A stretch of DNA of 64,000 nt from Magicicada septendecula (taxonomy: Eukaryota > Arthropoda > Insecta > Hemiptera > Cicadidae): NCBI GenBank assembly GCA_034769895.1, contig JAWRYS010001452.1, forward strand, positions 62,001-126,000. Reading direction: 5' to 3'. The stretch's first letter is position 1. The number at the start of each line of letters is the position of its first letter. This document shows, one piece after another, positions 52,828 to 64,000 of this stretch. The notes beneath the pieces were generated by a model that did no database searches, had not been told where the DNA came from, and saw only the letters and a list, made by a program, of their open reading frames with translations. The position numbers and the translations under genes were made by a program.

Positions 52828-55722
52828 AAGGTGTTGTACAGACGATTCGCGTCTGGCTTGCGATAGCGTCACTTTCCAAGTAAATGTATTTAACGGTAAT
52901 TACCTCGTTAAACGGCCGTTCCCATGGTTACGTGTTTGCTCTCATTGGGTGAGCTCAATATTAGTACATTGTTATCAATTTTCGAATTTCTTTCAAATCT
53001 TCCCATATCTTCGGACTTTCTTCCTCCTCTTATCTTCCTTCTGAGTTAATATCTAAATGCACTGTCATTTATATTTTCTCACAACGATTATTTTGGTACC
53101 CCACAATATTGGGTTTTATCAAGTTTTTTTAAGTGCACAATTAATTTCATACTTACTAATCACATTTCTTTGTTTATATAATTCCTTAATTTAATATTTG
53201 GTTTTTAATAATAACTACTATTCATCCTTGATGAATTAGTCACATTGGATTTGTCCATTACATGGTGATTTTTATACAATTAGTAATTGTTTATGTTTGA
53301 CCGTTAGGCCTGTTTCACATTTAAGTAGCCATTACTGGATTTTTGTGGCTTCATACACAACATATTTCATTGAGTCCCAAATTGTTATTTTGCATTTATA
53401 ATTAGGTTTAATGTATCTGGATGTGTTTTAATTAGTAACAACTGTGTTATTCAATCTTACTTGCTAATTATTTGCTATTCATTACCAATATAAAATAAAA
53501 CATCTAGGCCTATGGTCTGTATAACTCTTACAGCCATATCCATTTCATAACTAACAGTTTATATAATTCATTATTTCTTATTTGCTGTTCTGGTGCTAAA
53601 CAATCTCACCTCTATTGAACTTTTTCCATTAAACTCACCTTATAACATGGGTATTGAATTAATGTTGATACAAACTTATTTTCTAATGCTTTTTTCTCTC
53701 CCTTCCATATTAACACCATCTAATTACTTTTCTTTGTGAAACACACCTTTAAACTTTTACAATACATTTTTAAGTTATAACAATATTCTTTACTAGTCAT
53801 CACAGTGAATATCACTACTTAGTGTTCATTATTCACTGATTAAATGTTCTATCCTAAATACTATTCATTGCAACTTGTTAAATGTTATTGTTCACTCTTA
53901 AAATTAAAACATATTGTTCACTCTTAAAACTAAAACATAAGTAATTTTACTAAGTCTTTACCTTAGCCTACTCTCCTCTTACTATTTGTATGATAGACAA
54001 TATTTGTATTTATTTTTCACTAGCACTTTCTTAAATTATTTAGTGTTCATTATAATTTATTTAGTGTTTCTTTAGTATTATATCACTCTAGTATAAATCA
54101 CTTTCACTAATTCAACTTCCATTTATTTCTCATCATTTTATTCTCTTTCTCTACACACTATCTATATAACATTATTAATATTGTGTCTTTCTTAGTTAAC
54201 AAATTACATATATCCCTAACTCTTTTGGTTAGTGTATTTTTATACATTGTTTCATATTACTGACGGTTCATAATTGTCATTTTATCAATACTAACATTCA
54301 TTAATAGTTTTGGTTCTTAACCGAATTTCATTGTCTTTATTACTTTGGGTTACATTATTTCTCCCTTTTCTGTTTTTCATTACTTGTCTAGTTTTCTTGA
54401 TGCGTTTCATCTTGTTTTCTTCCTCATGGGTTTGTTCTCTCTTGGTTTTCATTCTTCTTCTCCTTCCTTCGTCTTGTTTTCTTTATTTTGATTTCTTAGC
54501 TGGTTTCTCAACTGGTTTCTCAATTGGCCAATCTCTGGGGTTGGGTCAATGTCGTTTGTCTGTCAGTCTATCATTTTAGTTTCTTTGTTAATCACTTTCA
54601 GTTTATTACACCTCCTGCTTCCATGATAATTACCTTTTATTTATTTTTTACTATCCACATAATTTATTTATTCAAACATAATATCATTTAGCATTTTTTA
54701 TACATACTTATTGTTATCAAAATTTATCTGAATTTGGTGATGTTATATAATGCTCTCCCACCAAAATTGATCATTTTATAAAACGTGATTCTAAGTTTGA
54801 TGAAATTATCAATTGTATCGTATCATTTTCTTCTTAAAATCTCCTGCTTCTCACTCGATTTTTTATGCTTAATTCTGTATCTTTTATTTCCTTTCTCCTG
54901 ATTCTTTTCTTCGTCATTTTTTCTTATTGCGAACTGGCTTATTGATTTTATATTATAAATTATTCCCTATAAATCTTATTTTCCCTAACTATCTTTACTC
55001 TGTAGTTGCAATCGTCGTACTTCATTATTGCTCAGTTCGAGTCATATATTTTTTCATCTTTCTTTAAAGATACTACTTGATAATACTTGAAGCATTGCTT
55101 TTTATTGATACAATTCACATTTTTATTCATTTTTAATTACTTTTCGTTTCATCTCAATTCATATTACAACTCTTAGAATGTTTGTTTTATTTATTTCGTT
55201 TTTTGATCATTGGTTTTCTTAATCTTACTTCCATTTCTTTCTAAATAGTATTGGAAGTTGGTCATTTTGATTGATAGTATTTTTTTTTCATAACTTTTTA
55301 AATATCCTAGTAAGTTAGTGTTTCTTACTAGTTGGGAATGTTTTTAGCTTATTCCTTTATACTATGTTTTGCTTTTTTGTGCCTTACATTTTGGCTAAAG
55401 ATTATTGTAACTTAATCTTATTTTGTTAGGAATGTTTTGTAACTTCACTCCATTATTATTAATTTTTATTCAAAGATTATAGTAAGTTATTGTTTTTTAC
55501 TTTATGTGGATTCTTGGTAATTTTATTTCTCCCTTTTTTATGATTGGTCTAAAATATTCTCGAATTATCTGTGTAAGCTGTCCTTACATAACTTTTTTGA
55601 ATTTTGAAATTCATTTTTTATATATATTTTTTCATTATTATTTATCAGTAAACTTTCTTGCTGAGATTATTCTTCCTTTTTATTCCAACTAACTTGGTGG
55701 GCCTTTTTAAATTGAATTCTTT

Positions 55723-55920
55723 TCAATTAAGTTTGATCGTCATAGTACTTTTTAAACTACTTAGGTAGGTTATCATGAAATCAGTCCCCTTTTCCTCGGC
55801 GTTTATCTTCACTTGGTTTACCCATGGTCCATCATTTCCTCTGCATTTGTGGTTCGGATAACCTTGGTGTATAGAACTATTTTCTTCCTTGTTATATAGG
55901 TTTCTTCTGTTTTGTACCAT
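55723..55920 (-). CDS. ORF3, unit 10
   Basis: Same protein as unit 1. Confidence 0.25.
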   Translation of the reverse strand: MVQNRRNLYNKEENSSIHQGYPNHKCRGNDGPWVNQVKINAEEKGTDFMITYLSSLKSTMTIKLN

Positions 55921-56681
55921 GATTCTTCTAATATCATATGTTCAGTGGTAACCATGACTGCTTCCCTCATTTTATTACGTGTTTCTTTATTCAGCATTTC
56001 TATTTCTAGTATACTCAAGTGTGTTAGATACCTTCTTGATTTGTGACACCCTATCTTGTTGTGAGTCCTGTCAATTTTGTGTGATTTCCATTTTCTTATT
56101 GATTTGTTGAAGTTTTCCTCTGCTGGTTGGTTGTGAATTCCTTCTATAATTTCTTTCAAGGTCCTCCTACAATCTTTATATCTCATTAATTTGCTTTGGT
56201 CGGTAAGGGGTAAATTGTACACATCAATTAGTCCGTTCTTCATCATCTCCACTTCTTCTCTTGTTTTTAGTAGTTTCTTTTTATATATTTTTCCTATTTC
56301 CTTTGTTTTCTTGATCTTCTTAATTATTCGGTTCTTCTTTACTCTTCTCAGGTTGGTTTTTGCGTGCTTAATTTTCTCATTGTTTTTGTTATCTTTATTC
56401 CCAGAAAACAATACTACTTTGTCTTCTTTATTCTTCATTTCTCCATTGATACCGTCAGAAGTGTTGTATAGTGTTTCATTCAATTGTGTGAAACCACTAT
56501 CTACTGTTTCATCAAGTTGATCTGCTGGGTATCTTGTCTCTTCCCATTTTTTATTCATCTCCGTTTTTGTCTGGTTGCTTTCTTTACGATATACTTTGAA
56601 AATTAGTCTTATTTGCTGCTTCATTTCTTCTTTATTTTTCTCGTGGTCCTTCTCCAGCTGTTCCCTCAATTCTTCCTTCAA
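55818..56681 (-). CDS. ORF2, unit 10
   Basis: Intact, with G30V, C31Y, G89V, T107A and F155Y; the copy with the most replacements. Confidence 0.45.
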   Translation of the reverse strand: MKEELREQLEKDHEKNKEEMKQQIRLIFKVYRKESNQTKTEMNKKWEETRYPADQLDETVDSGFTQLNETLYNTSDGINGEMKNKEDKVVLFSGNKDNKNNEKIKHAKTNLRRVKKNRIIKKIKKTKEIGKIYKKKLLKTREEVEMMKNGLIDVYNLPLTDQSKLMRYKDCRRTLKEIIEGIHNQPAEENFNKSIRKWKSHKIDRTHNKIGCHKSRRYLTHLSILEIEMLNKETRNKMREAVMVTTEHMILEESWYKTEETYITRKKIVLYTKVIRTTNAEEMMDHG

Positions 56682-57094
56682 TTCTTCGTTTCTTTGCTGA
56701 ATTTCCTCATCAATCGTTGTTGTAATGTTTCATTATTCTTGTTAATGGTTTGTCTCAATTCTTCCTTCTGTTTCTGAAAATTGTCCTCCTGTTTTTTAAA
56801 ATTTTCACTTGTTTCTTCCTTCTGTTTCTGAAAATTTTCGTTTGTTTCTTTCTTCATTCCGTCAAATTTATTGGTCATATTATTCATTATCTCCATTAAT
56901 TTTAGTATGTTCGGGTCTCCTCTAACTTCTCCCTTGTCGCCCGCCTGTAATTCCATTTCTTCGTCTTGTGTTGGTTCTGTTGTGGTTATTGTTGTCTCCA
57001 CTTCTTCAATCGGTGCTCCTTCCTCTTCTTCCCCTCTATTTTCTTCCATCTCCTTCTGCTTTGCCAACTTCTTTCCTAAATCTCTTGTGTGCAT
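56678..57094 (-). CDS. ORF1, unit 10
   Basis: Intact, with E13Q and M69I. Confidence 0.55.
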   Translation of the reverse strand: MHTRDLGKKLAKQKEMEENRGEEEEGAPIEEVETTITTTEPTQDEEMELQAGDKGEVRGDPNILKLMEIMNNMTNKFDGMKKETNENFQKQKEETSENFKKQEDNFQKQKEELRQTINKNNETLQQRLMRKFSKETKN

Positions 57095-57141
57095 CCTGAT
57101 CTCCTTTCGTGACCGCCGCTAGAACTTCGTATCTTCCTTTT

Positions 57142-57164
57142 TTCAAGCCCCATGTTGGGCGCCA
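57142..57164 (-). other. tRNA-Lys PBS, unit 10
   Basis: Unchanged from unit 1. Confidence 0.8.
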
Positions 57165-58194
57165 ATTTATAACCTACCGTTCGCGAATGTCCTGCCTACT
57201 TCAAGCCCCGCGATGGAAGCCAATTTATAACCAAACTCGTGTCTCGTGTCCCCTCGTATACCTCTGTAAAATATAACAGTGTGTCTGCGTGCGAAAATGT
57301 GTCTGTGTTTCTTACCACTGCGTCCTCGTACGGCGATGTACTTCACGATGTTTGGGCCCGTAGCGAACGTACTGGGGACCAGGTATCGTGGTTCCCGATT
57401 TGAGTTTCAAACGTAGTGGATTATCTCCGGGTGGCGCCAAATTGTTTATAGAAAACAATTAAAATGGTTTGCTTATCAATGTTCTATTTGAACGAGGCGA
57501 CGAATTCAATCTGACCCGCCCTTTCTCAATTTCGTGTCAATCGAGATAGCGGTTGCTGGATTCGCTACTTGAGCGCTCGCCGTCGCATTGGAAACCTTCA
57601 CTATACATTATATTTTTAAACATACACTTTGCTAATAGAAATAAGACACGAGTTAACACACACAGTATAAATTTATTATTAATTGGAAGTTAGTATTTTA
57701 TAGACACAAGTTGTAATTAGTTTGTTCATATATAATTCTGCAACGGATAATTCTTTATAAGACTCTTACTCAAGGTTAAACGATTGACTTTTGAATACAA
57801 ATAAACAGTAATGGCGATTTATTTCGCCGATCAACAAATATTTTGGTCGACGTTTGTGGGTTGTTTGGATCACGTTAAAAGGTTCAGATGCAGTTACAAC
57901 ATTAAAAATACACAACCTTACAATGTTTTTTCCTTATGTAGGATAATGTGTAGTGGTAATTGTTTTGTTTAAGTGTCATACAAGATGTTTATAAGTCGTA
58001 CATAAATATGAGTTTAGTTCTATAGTTAACAAAATTTTCAGTGATATAATTTTATGGATCAATCCTTGTAAGAGAATAAAAATGATTTAGTGGTATTCAA
58101 AATACATTGAGAAATGGTCAAAGTGCGTTTATTTTTTGGAAGTTGAAATAATTTAACTGATACTTAACAGCCTTGCAGTACGGTATTATTCGGG

Positions 58195-58404
58195 ATGAAG
58201 AGAAGGAAGGATTATGGCTTCAATATTGTTCCTGTGTACTTTATTCGAGCTTCGGCATCTTTTTCACAGTGGGTTGGACTTATTTGGATATTTCATATTG
58301 AGTTAAACGTCTTCTCCCTCTGGAAATGGTATTCTGCATCCATCAGGCTTCTGTACTCTCAATTTCTACACTTTGTTTTACTTCTAAGATGTCTCAAACG
58401 TTAA
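58195..58404 (+). CDS. Antisense 69-codon ORF, unit 11
   Basis: No difference from unit 1 seen. Confidence 0.3.
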   Translation: MKRRKDYGFNIVPVYFIRASASFSQWVGLIWIFHIELNVFSLWKWYSASIRLLYSQFLHFVLLLRCLKR

Positions 58405-61288
58405 AAGGTGTTGTACAGACGATTCGCGTCTGGCTTGCGATAGCGTCACTTTCCAAGTAAATGTATTTAACGGTAATTACCTCGTTAAACGGCCGTTCCC
58501 ATGGTTACGTGTTTGCTCTCATTGGGTGAGCTCAATATTAGTACATTGTTATCAATTTTCGAATTTCTTTCAAATCTTCCCATATCTTCGGACTTTCTTC
58601 CTCCTCTTATCTTCCTTCTGAGTTAATATCTAAATGCACTGTCATTTATATTTTCTCACAACGATTATTTTGGTACCCCACAATATTGGGTTTTATCAAG
58701 TTTTTTTAAGTTCACAATTAATTTCATACTTACTAATCACATTTCTTTGTTTATATAATTCCTTAATTTAATATTTGGTTTTTAATAATAACTACTATTC
58801 ATCCTTGATGAATTAGTCACATTGGATTTGTCCATTACATGGTGATTTTTATACAATTAGTAATTGTTTATGTTTGACCGTTAGGCCTGTTTCACATTTA
58901 AGTAGCCATTACTGGATTTTTGTGGCTTCATACACAACATATTTCATTGAGTCCCAAATTGTTATTTTGCATTTATAATTAGGTTTAATGTATCTGGATG
59001 TGTTTTAATTAGTAACAACTGTGTTATTCAATCTTACTTGCTAATTATTTGCTATTCATTTCCAATATAAAATAAAACATCTAGGCCTATGGTCTGTATA
59101 ACTCTTACAGCCATATCCATTTCATAACTAACAGTTTATATAATTCATTATTTCTTATTTGTTGTTCTGGTGCTAAACAATCTCACCTCTATTGAACTTT
59201 TTCCATTAAACTCACCTTATAACATGGGTATTGGATACAAACTTATTTTCTAATGCTTTTTTCTCTCCCTTCCATATTAACACCATCTAATTACTTTTCT
59301 TTGTGAAACACACCTTTAAACTTTTACAATACATTTTTAAGTTATAACAATATTCTTTACTAGTCATCACAGTGAATATCACTACTTAGTGTTCATTATT
59401 CACTGATTAAATGTTCTATCCTAAATACTATTCATTGCAACTTGTTAAATGTTATTGTTCACTCTTAAAATTAAAACATATTGTTCACTCTTAAAACTAA
59501 AACATAAGTAATTTTACTAAGTCTTTACCTTAGCCTACTCTCCTCTTACTATTTGTATGATAGACAATATTTGTATTTATTTTTCACTAGCACTTTCTTA
59601 AATTATTTAGTGTTCATTATAATTTATTTAGTGTTTCTTTAGTATTATATCACTCTAGTATAAATCACTTTCACTAATTCAACTTCCATTTATTTCTCAT
59701 CATTTTATTCTCTTTCTCTACACACTATCTATATAACATTATTAATATTGTGTCTTTCTTAGTTAACAAATTACATATATCCCTAACTCTTTTGGTTAGT
59801 GTATTTTTATACATTGTTTCATATTACTGACGGTTCATAATTGTCATTTTATCAATACTAACATTCATTAATAGTTTTGGTTCTTAACCGAATTTCATTG
59901 TCTTTATTACTTTGGGTTACATTATTTCTCCCTTTTCTGTTTTTCATTACTTGTCTAGTTTTCTTGATGCGTTTCATCTTGTTTTCTTCCTCATGGGTTT
60001 GTTCTCTCTTGGTTTTCATTCTTCTTCTCCTTCCTTCGTCTTGTTTTCTTTATTTTGATTTCTTAGCTGGTTTCTCAACTGGTTTCTCAATTGGCCAATC
60101 TCTGGGGTTGGGTCAATGTCGTTTGTCTGTCAGTCTATCATTTTAGTTTCTTCGTTAATCACTTTCAGTTTATTACACCTCCTCCTTCCATGATAATTAC
60201 CTTTTATTTATTTTTTACTATCCACATAATTTATTTATTCAAACATAATATCATTTAGCATTTTTTATACATACTTATTGTTATCAAAATTTATCTGAAT
60301 TTGGTGATGTTATATAATGCTCTCCCACCAAAATTGATCATTTTATAAAACGTGATTCTAAGTTTGATGAAATTATCAATTGTATCGTATCATTTTCTTC
60401 TTAAACTCTCCTGCTTCTCACTCGATTTTTTATGCTTAATTCTGTATCTTTTATTTCCTTTCTCCTGATTCTTTTCTTCGTCATTTTTTCTTATTGCTAA
60501 CTGGCTTATTGATTTTATATTATAAATTATTCCCTATAAATCTTATTTTCCCTAACTATCTTTACTCTGTAGTTGCAATCGTCGTACTTCATTATTGCTC
60601 AGTTCGAGTCATATATTTTTTCATCTTTCTTTAAAGATACTACTTGATAATACTTGAAGCATTGCTTTTTATTGATACAATTCACATTTTTATTCATTTT
60701 TAATTACTTTTCGTTTCATCTCAATTCATATTACAACTCTTAGAATGTTTGTTTTATTTATTTCGTTTTTTGATCATTGGTTTTCTTAATCTTACTTCCA
60801 TTTCTTTCTAAATAGTATTGGAAGTTGGTCATTTTGATTGATAGTATTTTTTTTCATAACTTTTTAAATATCCTAGTAAGTTAGTGTTTCTTACTAGTTG
60901 GGAATGTTTTTAGCTTATTCCTTTATAGTATGTTTTGCTTTTTTGTGCCTTACATTTTGGCTAAAGATTATTGTAACTTAATCTTATTTTGTTAGGAATG
61001 TTTTGTAACTTCACTCCATTATTATTAATTTTTATTCAAAGATTATAGTAAGTTATTGTTTTTTACTTTATGTGGATTCTTGGTAATTTTATTTCTCCCT
61101 TTTTTATGATTGGTCTAAAATATTCTCGAATTATCTGTGTAAGCTGTCCTTACATAACTTTTTTGAATTTTGAAATTCATTTTTTATATATATTTTTTCA
61201 TTATTATTTATCAGTAAACTTTCTTGCTGAGATTATTCTTCCTTTTTATTCCAACTAACTTGGTGGGCCTTTTTAAATTGAATTCTTT

Positions 61289-61486
61289 TCAATTAAGTTT
61301 GATCGTCATAGTACTTTTTAAACTACTTAGGTAGGTTATCATGAAATCAGTCCCCTTTTCCTCGGCGTTTATCTTCACTTGGTTTACCCATGGTCCATCA
61401 TTTCCTCTGCATTTGTGGTTCGGATAACCTTGGTGTATAGAACTATTTTCTTCCTTGTTATATAGGTTTCTTCTGTTTTGTACCAT
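61289..61486 (-). CDS. ORF3, unit 11
   Basis: Same protein as unit 1. Confidence 0.25.
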   Translation of the reverse strand: MVQNRRNLYNKEENSSIHQGYPNHKCRGNDGPWVNQVKINAEEKGTDFMITYLSSLKSTMTIKLN

Positions 61487-62247
61487 GATTCTTCTAATAT
61501 CATATGTTCAGTGGTAACCATGACTGCTTCCCTCATTTTATTACGTGTTTCTTTATTCAGCATTTCTATTTCTAGTATACTCAAGTGTGTTAGATACCTT
61601 GTTGATTTGTGACACCCTATCTTGTTGTGAGTCCTGTCAATTTTGTGTGATTTCCATTTTCTTATTGATTTGTTGAAGTTTTCCTCTGCTGGTTGGTTGT
61701 GAATTCCTTCTATAATTTCTTTCAAGGTCCTCCTACAATCTTTATATCTCATTAATTTGCTTTGGTCGGTAAGGGGTAAATTGAACACATCAATTAGTCC
61801 GTTCTTCATCATCTCCACTTCTTCTCTTGTTTTTAGTAGTTTCTTTTTATATATTTTTCCTATTTCCTTTGTTTTCTTGATCTTCTTAATAATTCGGTTC
61901 TTCTTTACTCTTCTCAGGTTGGTTTTTGCGTGCTTAATTTTCTCATTGTTTTTGTTATCTTTATTCCCAGAAAACAATACTACTTTGTCTTCTTTATTCT
62001 TCCTTTCTCCATTGATACCGTCAGAAGTGTTGTATAGTGTTTCATTCAATTGTGTGAAACCACTATCTACTGTTTCATCAAGTTGATCTGCTGGGTATCT
62101 TGTCTCTTCCCATTTTTTATTCATCTCCGTTTTTGTCTGGTTGCTTTCTTTACGATATCCTTTGAAAATTAGTCTTATTTGCTGCTTCATTTCTTCTTTA
62201 TTTTTCTCGTGGTCCTTCTCCAGCTGTTCCCTCAATTCTTCCTTCAA
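61384..62247 (-). CDS. ORF2, unit 11
   Basis: Intact, with C31Y (as in unit 10), private M82R and R216T, and the shared G89V and T107A. Confidence 0.45.
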   Translation of the reverse strand: MKEELREQLEKDHEKNKEEMKQQIRLIFKGYRKESNQTKTEMNKKWEETRYPADQLDETVDSGFTQLNETLYNTSDGINGERKNKEDKVVLFSGNKDNKNNEKIKHAKTNLRRVKKNRIIKKIKKTKEIGKIYKKKLLKTREEVEMMKNGLIDVFNLPLTDQSKLMRYKDCRRTLKEIIEGIHNQPAEENFNKSIRKWKSHKIDRTHNKIGCHKSTRYLTHLSILEIEMLNKETRNKMREAVMVTTEHMILEESWYKTEETYITRKKIVLYTKVIRTTNAEEMMDHG

Positions 62248-62660
62248 TTCTTCGTTTCTTTGCTGAATTTCCTCATCAATCGTTGTTGTAATGTTTCATT
62301 ATTCTTGTTAATGGTTTGTCTCAATTCTTCCTTCTGTTTCTGAAAATTGTCCTCCTGTTTTTTAAAATTTTCACTTGTTTCTTCCTTCTGTTTCTGAAAA
62401 TTTTCGTTTGTTTCTTTCTTCATTCCGTCAAATTTATTGGTCATATTATTCATTATCTCCATTAATTTTAGTATGTTCGGGTCTCCTCTAACTTCTCCCT
62501 TGTCGCCCGCCTGTAATTCCATTTCTTCGTCTTGTGTTGGTTCTGTTGTGGTTATTGTTGTCTCCACTTCTTCAATCGGTGCTCCTTCCTCTTCTTCCCC
62601 TCTATTTTCTTCCATCTCCTTCTGCTTTGCCAACTTCTTTCCTAAATCTCTTGTGTGCAT
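62244..62660 (-). CDS. ORF1, unit 11
   Basis: Intact, with E13Q and M69I; same protein as unit 10. Confidence 0.55.
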   Translation of the reverse strand: MHTRDLGKKLAKQKEMEENRGEEEEGAPIEEVETTITTTEPTQDEEMELQAGDKGEVRGDPNILKLMEIMNNMTNKFDGMKKETNENFQKQKEETSENFKKQEDNFQKQKEELRQTINKNNETLQQRLMRKFSKETKN

Positions 62661-62707
62661 CCTGATCTCCTTTCGTGACCGCCGCTAGAACTTCGTATCT
62701 TCCTTTT

Positions 62708-62730
62708 TTCAAGCCCCATGTTGGGCGCCA
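62708..62730 (-). other. tRNA-Lys PBS, unit 11
   Basis: Unchanged from unit 1. Confidence 0.8.
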
Positions 62731-62873
62731 ATTTATAACCTACCGTTCGCGAATGTCCTGCCTACTTCAAGCCCCGCGATGGAAGCCAATTTATAACCAA
62801 ACTCGTGTCTCGTGTCCCCTCGTATACCTCTGTAAAATATAACAGTGTGTCTGCGTGCGAAAATGTGTCTGTG

Positions 62874-64000
62874 TTTCTTACCACTGCGTCCTCGTACGGC
62901 GATGTACTTCACGATGTTTGGGCCCGTAGCGAACGTACTGGGGACCAGGTATCGTGGTTCCCGATTTGAGTTTCAAACGTAGTGGATTATCTCCGGGTGG
63001 CGCCAAATTGTTTATAGAAAACAATTAAAATGGTTTGCTTATCAATGTTCTATTTGAACGAGGCGACGAATTCAATCTGTCCCGCCCTTTCTCAATTTCG
63101 TGTCAATCGAGATAGCGGTTGCTGGATTCGCTACTTGAGCGCTCGCCGTCGCATTGGAAACCTTCACTATACATTATATTTTTAAACATACACTTTGCTA
63201 ATAGAAATAAGACACGAGTTAACACACACAGTATAAATTTATTATTAATTGGAAGTTAGTATTTTATAGACACAAGTTGTAATTAGTTTGTTCATATATA
63301 ATTCTGCAACGGATAATTCTTTATAAGACTCTTACTCAAGGTTAAACGATTGACTTTTGAATACAAATAAACAGTAATGGCGATTTATTTCGCCGATCAA
63401 CAAATATTTTGGTCGACGTTTGTGGGTTGTTTGGATCACGTTAAAAGGTTCAGATGCAGTTACAACATTAAAAATACACAACCTTACAATGTTTTTTCCT
63501 TATGTAGGATAATGTGTAGTGGTAATTGTTTTGTTTAAGTGTCATACAAGATGTTTATAAGTCGTACATAAATATGAGTTTAGTTCTATAGTTAACAAAA
63601 TTTTCAGTGATATAATTTTATGGATCAATCCTTGTAAGAGAATAAAAATGATTTAGTGGTATTCAAAATACATTGAGAAATGGTCAAAGTGCGTTTATTT
63701 TTTGGAAGTTGAAATAATTTAACTGATACTTAACAGCCTTGCAGTACGGTATTATTCGGGATGAAGAGAAGGAAGGATTATGGCTTCAATATTGTTCCTG
63801 TGTACTTTATTCGAGCTTCGGCATCTTTTTCACAGTGGGTTGGACTTATTTGGATATTTCATATTGAGTTAAACGTCTTCTCCCTCTGGAAATGGTATTC
63901 TGCATCCATCAGGCTTCTGTACTCTCAATTTCTACACTTTGTTTTACTTCTAAGATGTCTCAAACGTTAAAAGGTGTTGTACAGACGATTCGCGTCTGGC
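62874..64000 (-). repeat. Tandem array unit 12, partial (first 1127 bp)
   Basis: Cut by the window end just inside the palindrome cluster. It contains the minus-strand TATA box that would face the ORFs of unit 11, and the full antisense 69-codon ORF. It groups with units 8-11 at the one-base change near 63307. Confidence 0.95.
63761..63970 (+). CDS. Antisense 69-codon ORF, unit 12
   Basis: Complete although the unit is cut 30 bases later; no difference from unit 1 seen. Confidence 0.3.
   Translation: MKRRKDYGFNIVPVYFIRASASFSQWVGLIWIFHIELNVFSLWKWYSASIRLLYSQFLHFVLLLRCLKR

Larger units (their letters stand above)
51731..57307 (-). repeat. Tandem array unit 10 (5577 bp, deleted form)
   Basis: Carries both the deletion junction (55014/55015) and the 10-bp insertion (53657-53666). 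Gene-free stretch at 52828-55722, gag-like frames at 55723-57094, PBS region at 57142-57232. Confidence 0.97.
57308..62873 (-). repeat. Tandem array unit 11 (5566 bp, deleted form)
   Basis: Has the deletion junction (60581/60582) but not the 10-bp insertion of units 8-10, which makes it the shortest copy. Gene-free stretch at 58405-61288, gag-like frames at 61289-62660, PBS region at 62708-62798. Confidence 0.97.

Noticed and set aside
1..64000. CRISPR array or bacterial mobile element
   Set aside because: The repeat unit is kilobases long with no short repeat-spacer pattern, there are no bacterial ribosome-binding sites or operons, and composition and PBS point to a eukaryotic retroelement.
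1..64000. Assembly artefact duplicating one unit
   Set aside because: Units differ by point changes and indels that are shared in a neighbour-dependent way, which simple collapse or duplication by software would not create. The exact copy number could still be wrong.

Overview
The whole window is one head-to-tail tandem array of a single 5.57-5.78 kb unit: eleven complete copies and the first 1127 bp of a twelfth, all in the same orientation. The array runs off both ends of the window. Taking the sequence at position 1 as phase, units start at 1, 5768, 11537, 17307, 23072, 28836, 34606, 40375, 46154, 51731, 57308 and 62874. No single-copy host gene, rRNA, complete tRNA or CRISPR array is visible. 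The DNA is very AT-rich and eukaryotic in character. An animal nuclear genome is the best guess, because the primer-binding site complements the 3' end of metazoan tRNA-Lys. An arthropod is plausible, but the window cannot settle it.

Each unit reads best on the minus strand, as a non-autonomous or decayed LTR retrotransposon. In minus-strand order a unit holds: a TATA box (near unit position 390), a GC- and CpG-richer leader of about 500 bases, a possible 5' splice site, a degenerate primer-binding-site-like copy, a good tRNA-Lys primer-binding site (PBS), and about 48 bases later ORF1. ORF1 encodes 138 aa: an acidic N-terminus followed by a coiled coil. ORF2 (about 287 aa, very Lys/Glu-rich, no ATG at its start) and ORF3 (65 aa) follow, each shifted -1 and overlapping the frame before it. 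About 3 kb of extremely A-rich (minus-sense) DNA follows, with no recognisable protease, reverse transcriptase, RNase H, integrase or envelope. A TATA box in one unit therefore faces the ORFs of the unit to its left.

Because PBS, leader and ORFs recur once per unit with no visible flanking duplications, the array fits unequal exchange between LTRs, or rolling-circle amplification of a one-LTR circle. Single-base changes and small indels are shared by runs of neighbouring units in overlapping steps. Units 9-11 lack a 205-bp segment, units 8-10 carry a 10-bp insertion, and units 4-5 lack 6 bp. The right part of unit 7 plus the left part of unit 8 is repeated 5779 bp further on, as the right part of unit 8 plus the left part of unit 9. 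Amino-acid changes among the copies of ORF1, ORF2 and ORF3 are nearly all replacements, so these frames look unconstrained. A 69-codon plus-strand ORF in the putative LTR region instead encodes the same protein in all twelve copies, and the three base changes I found in it are all silent.
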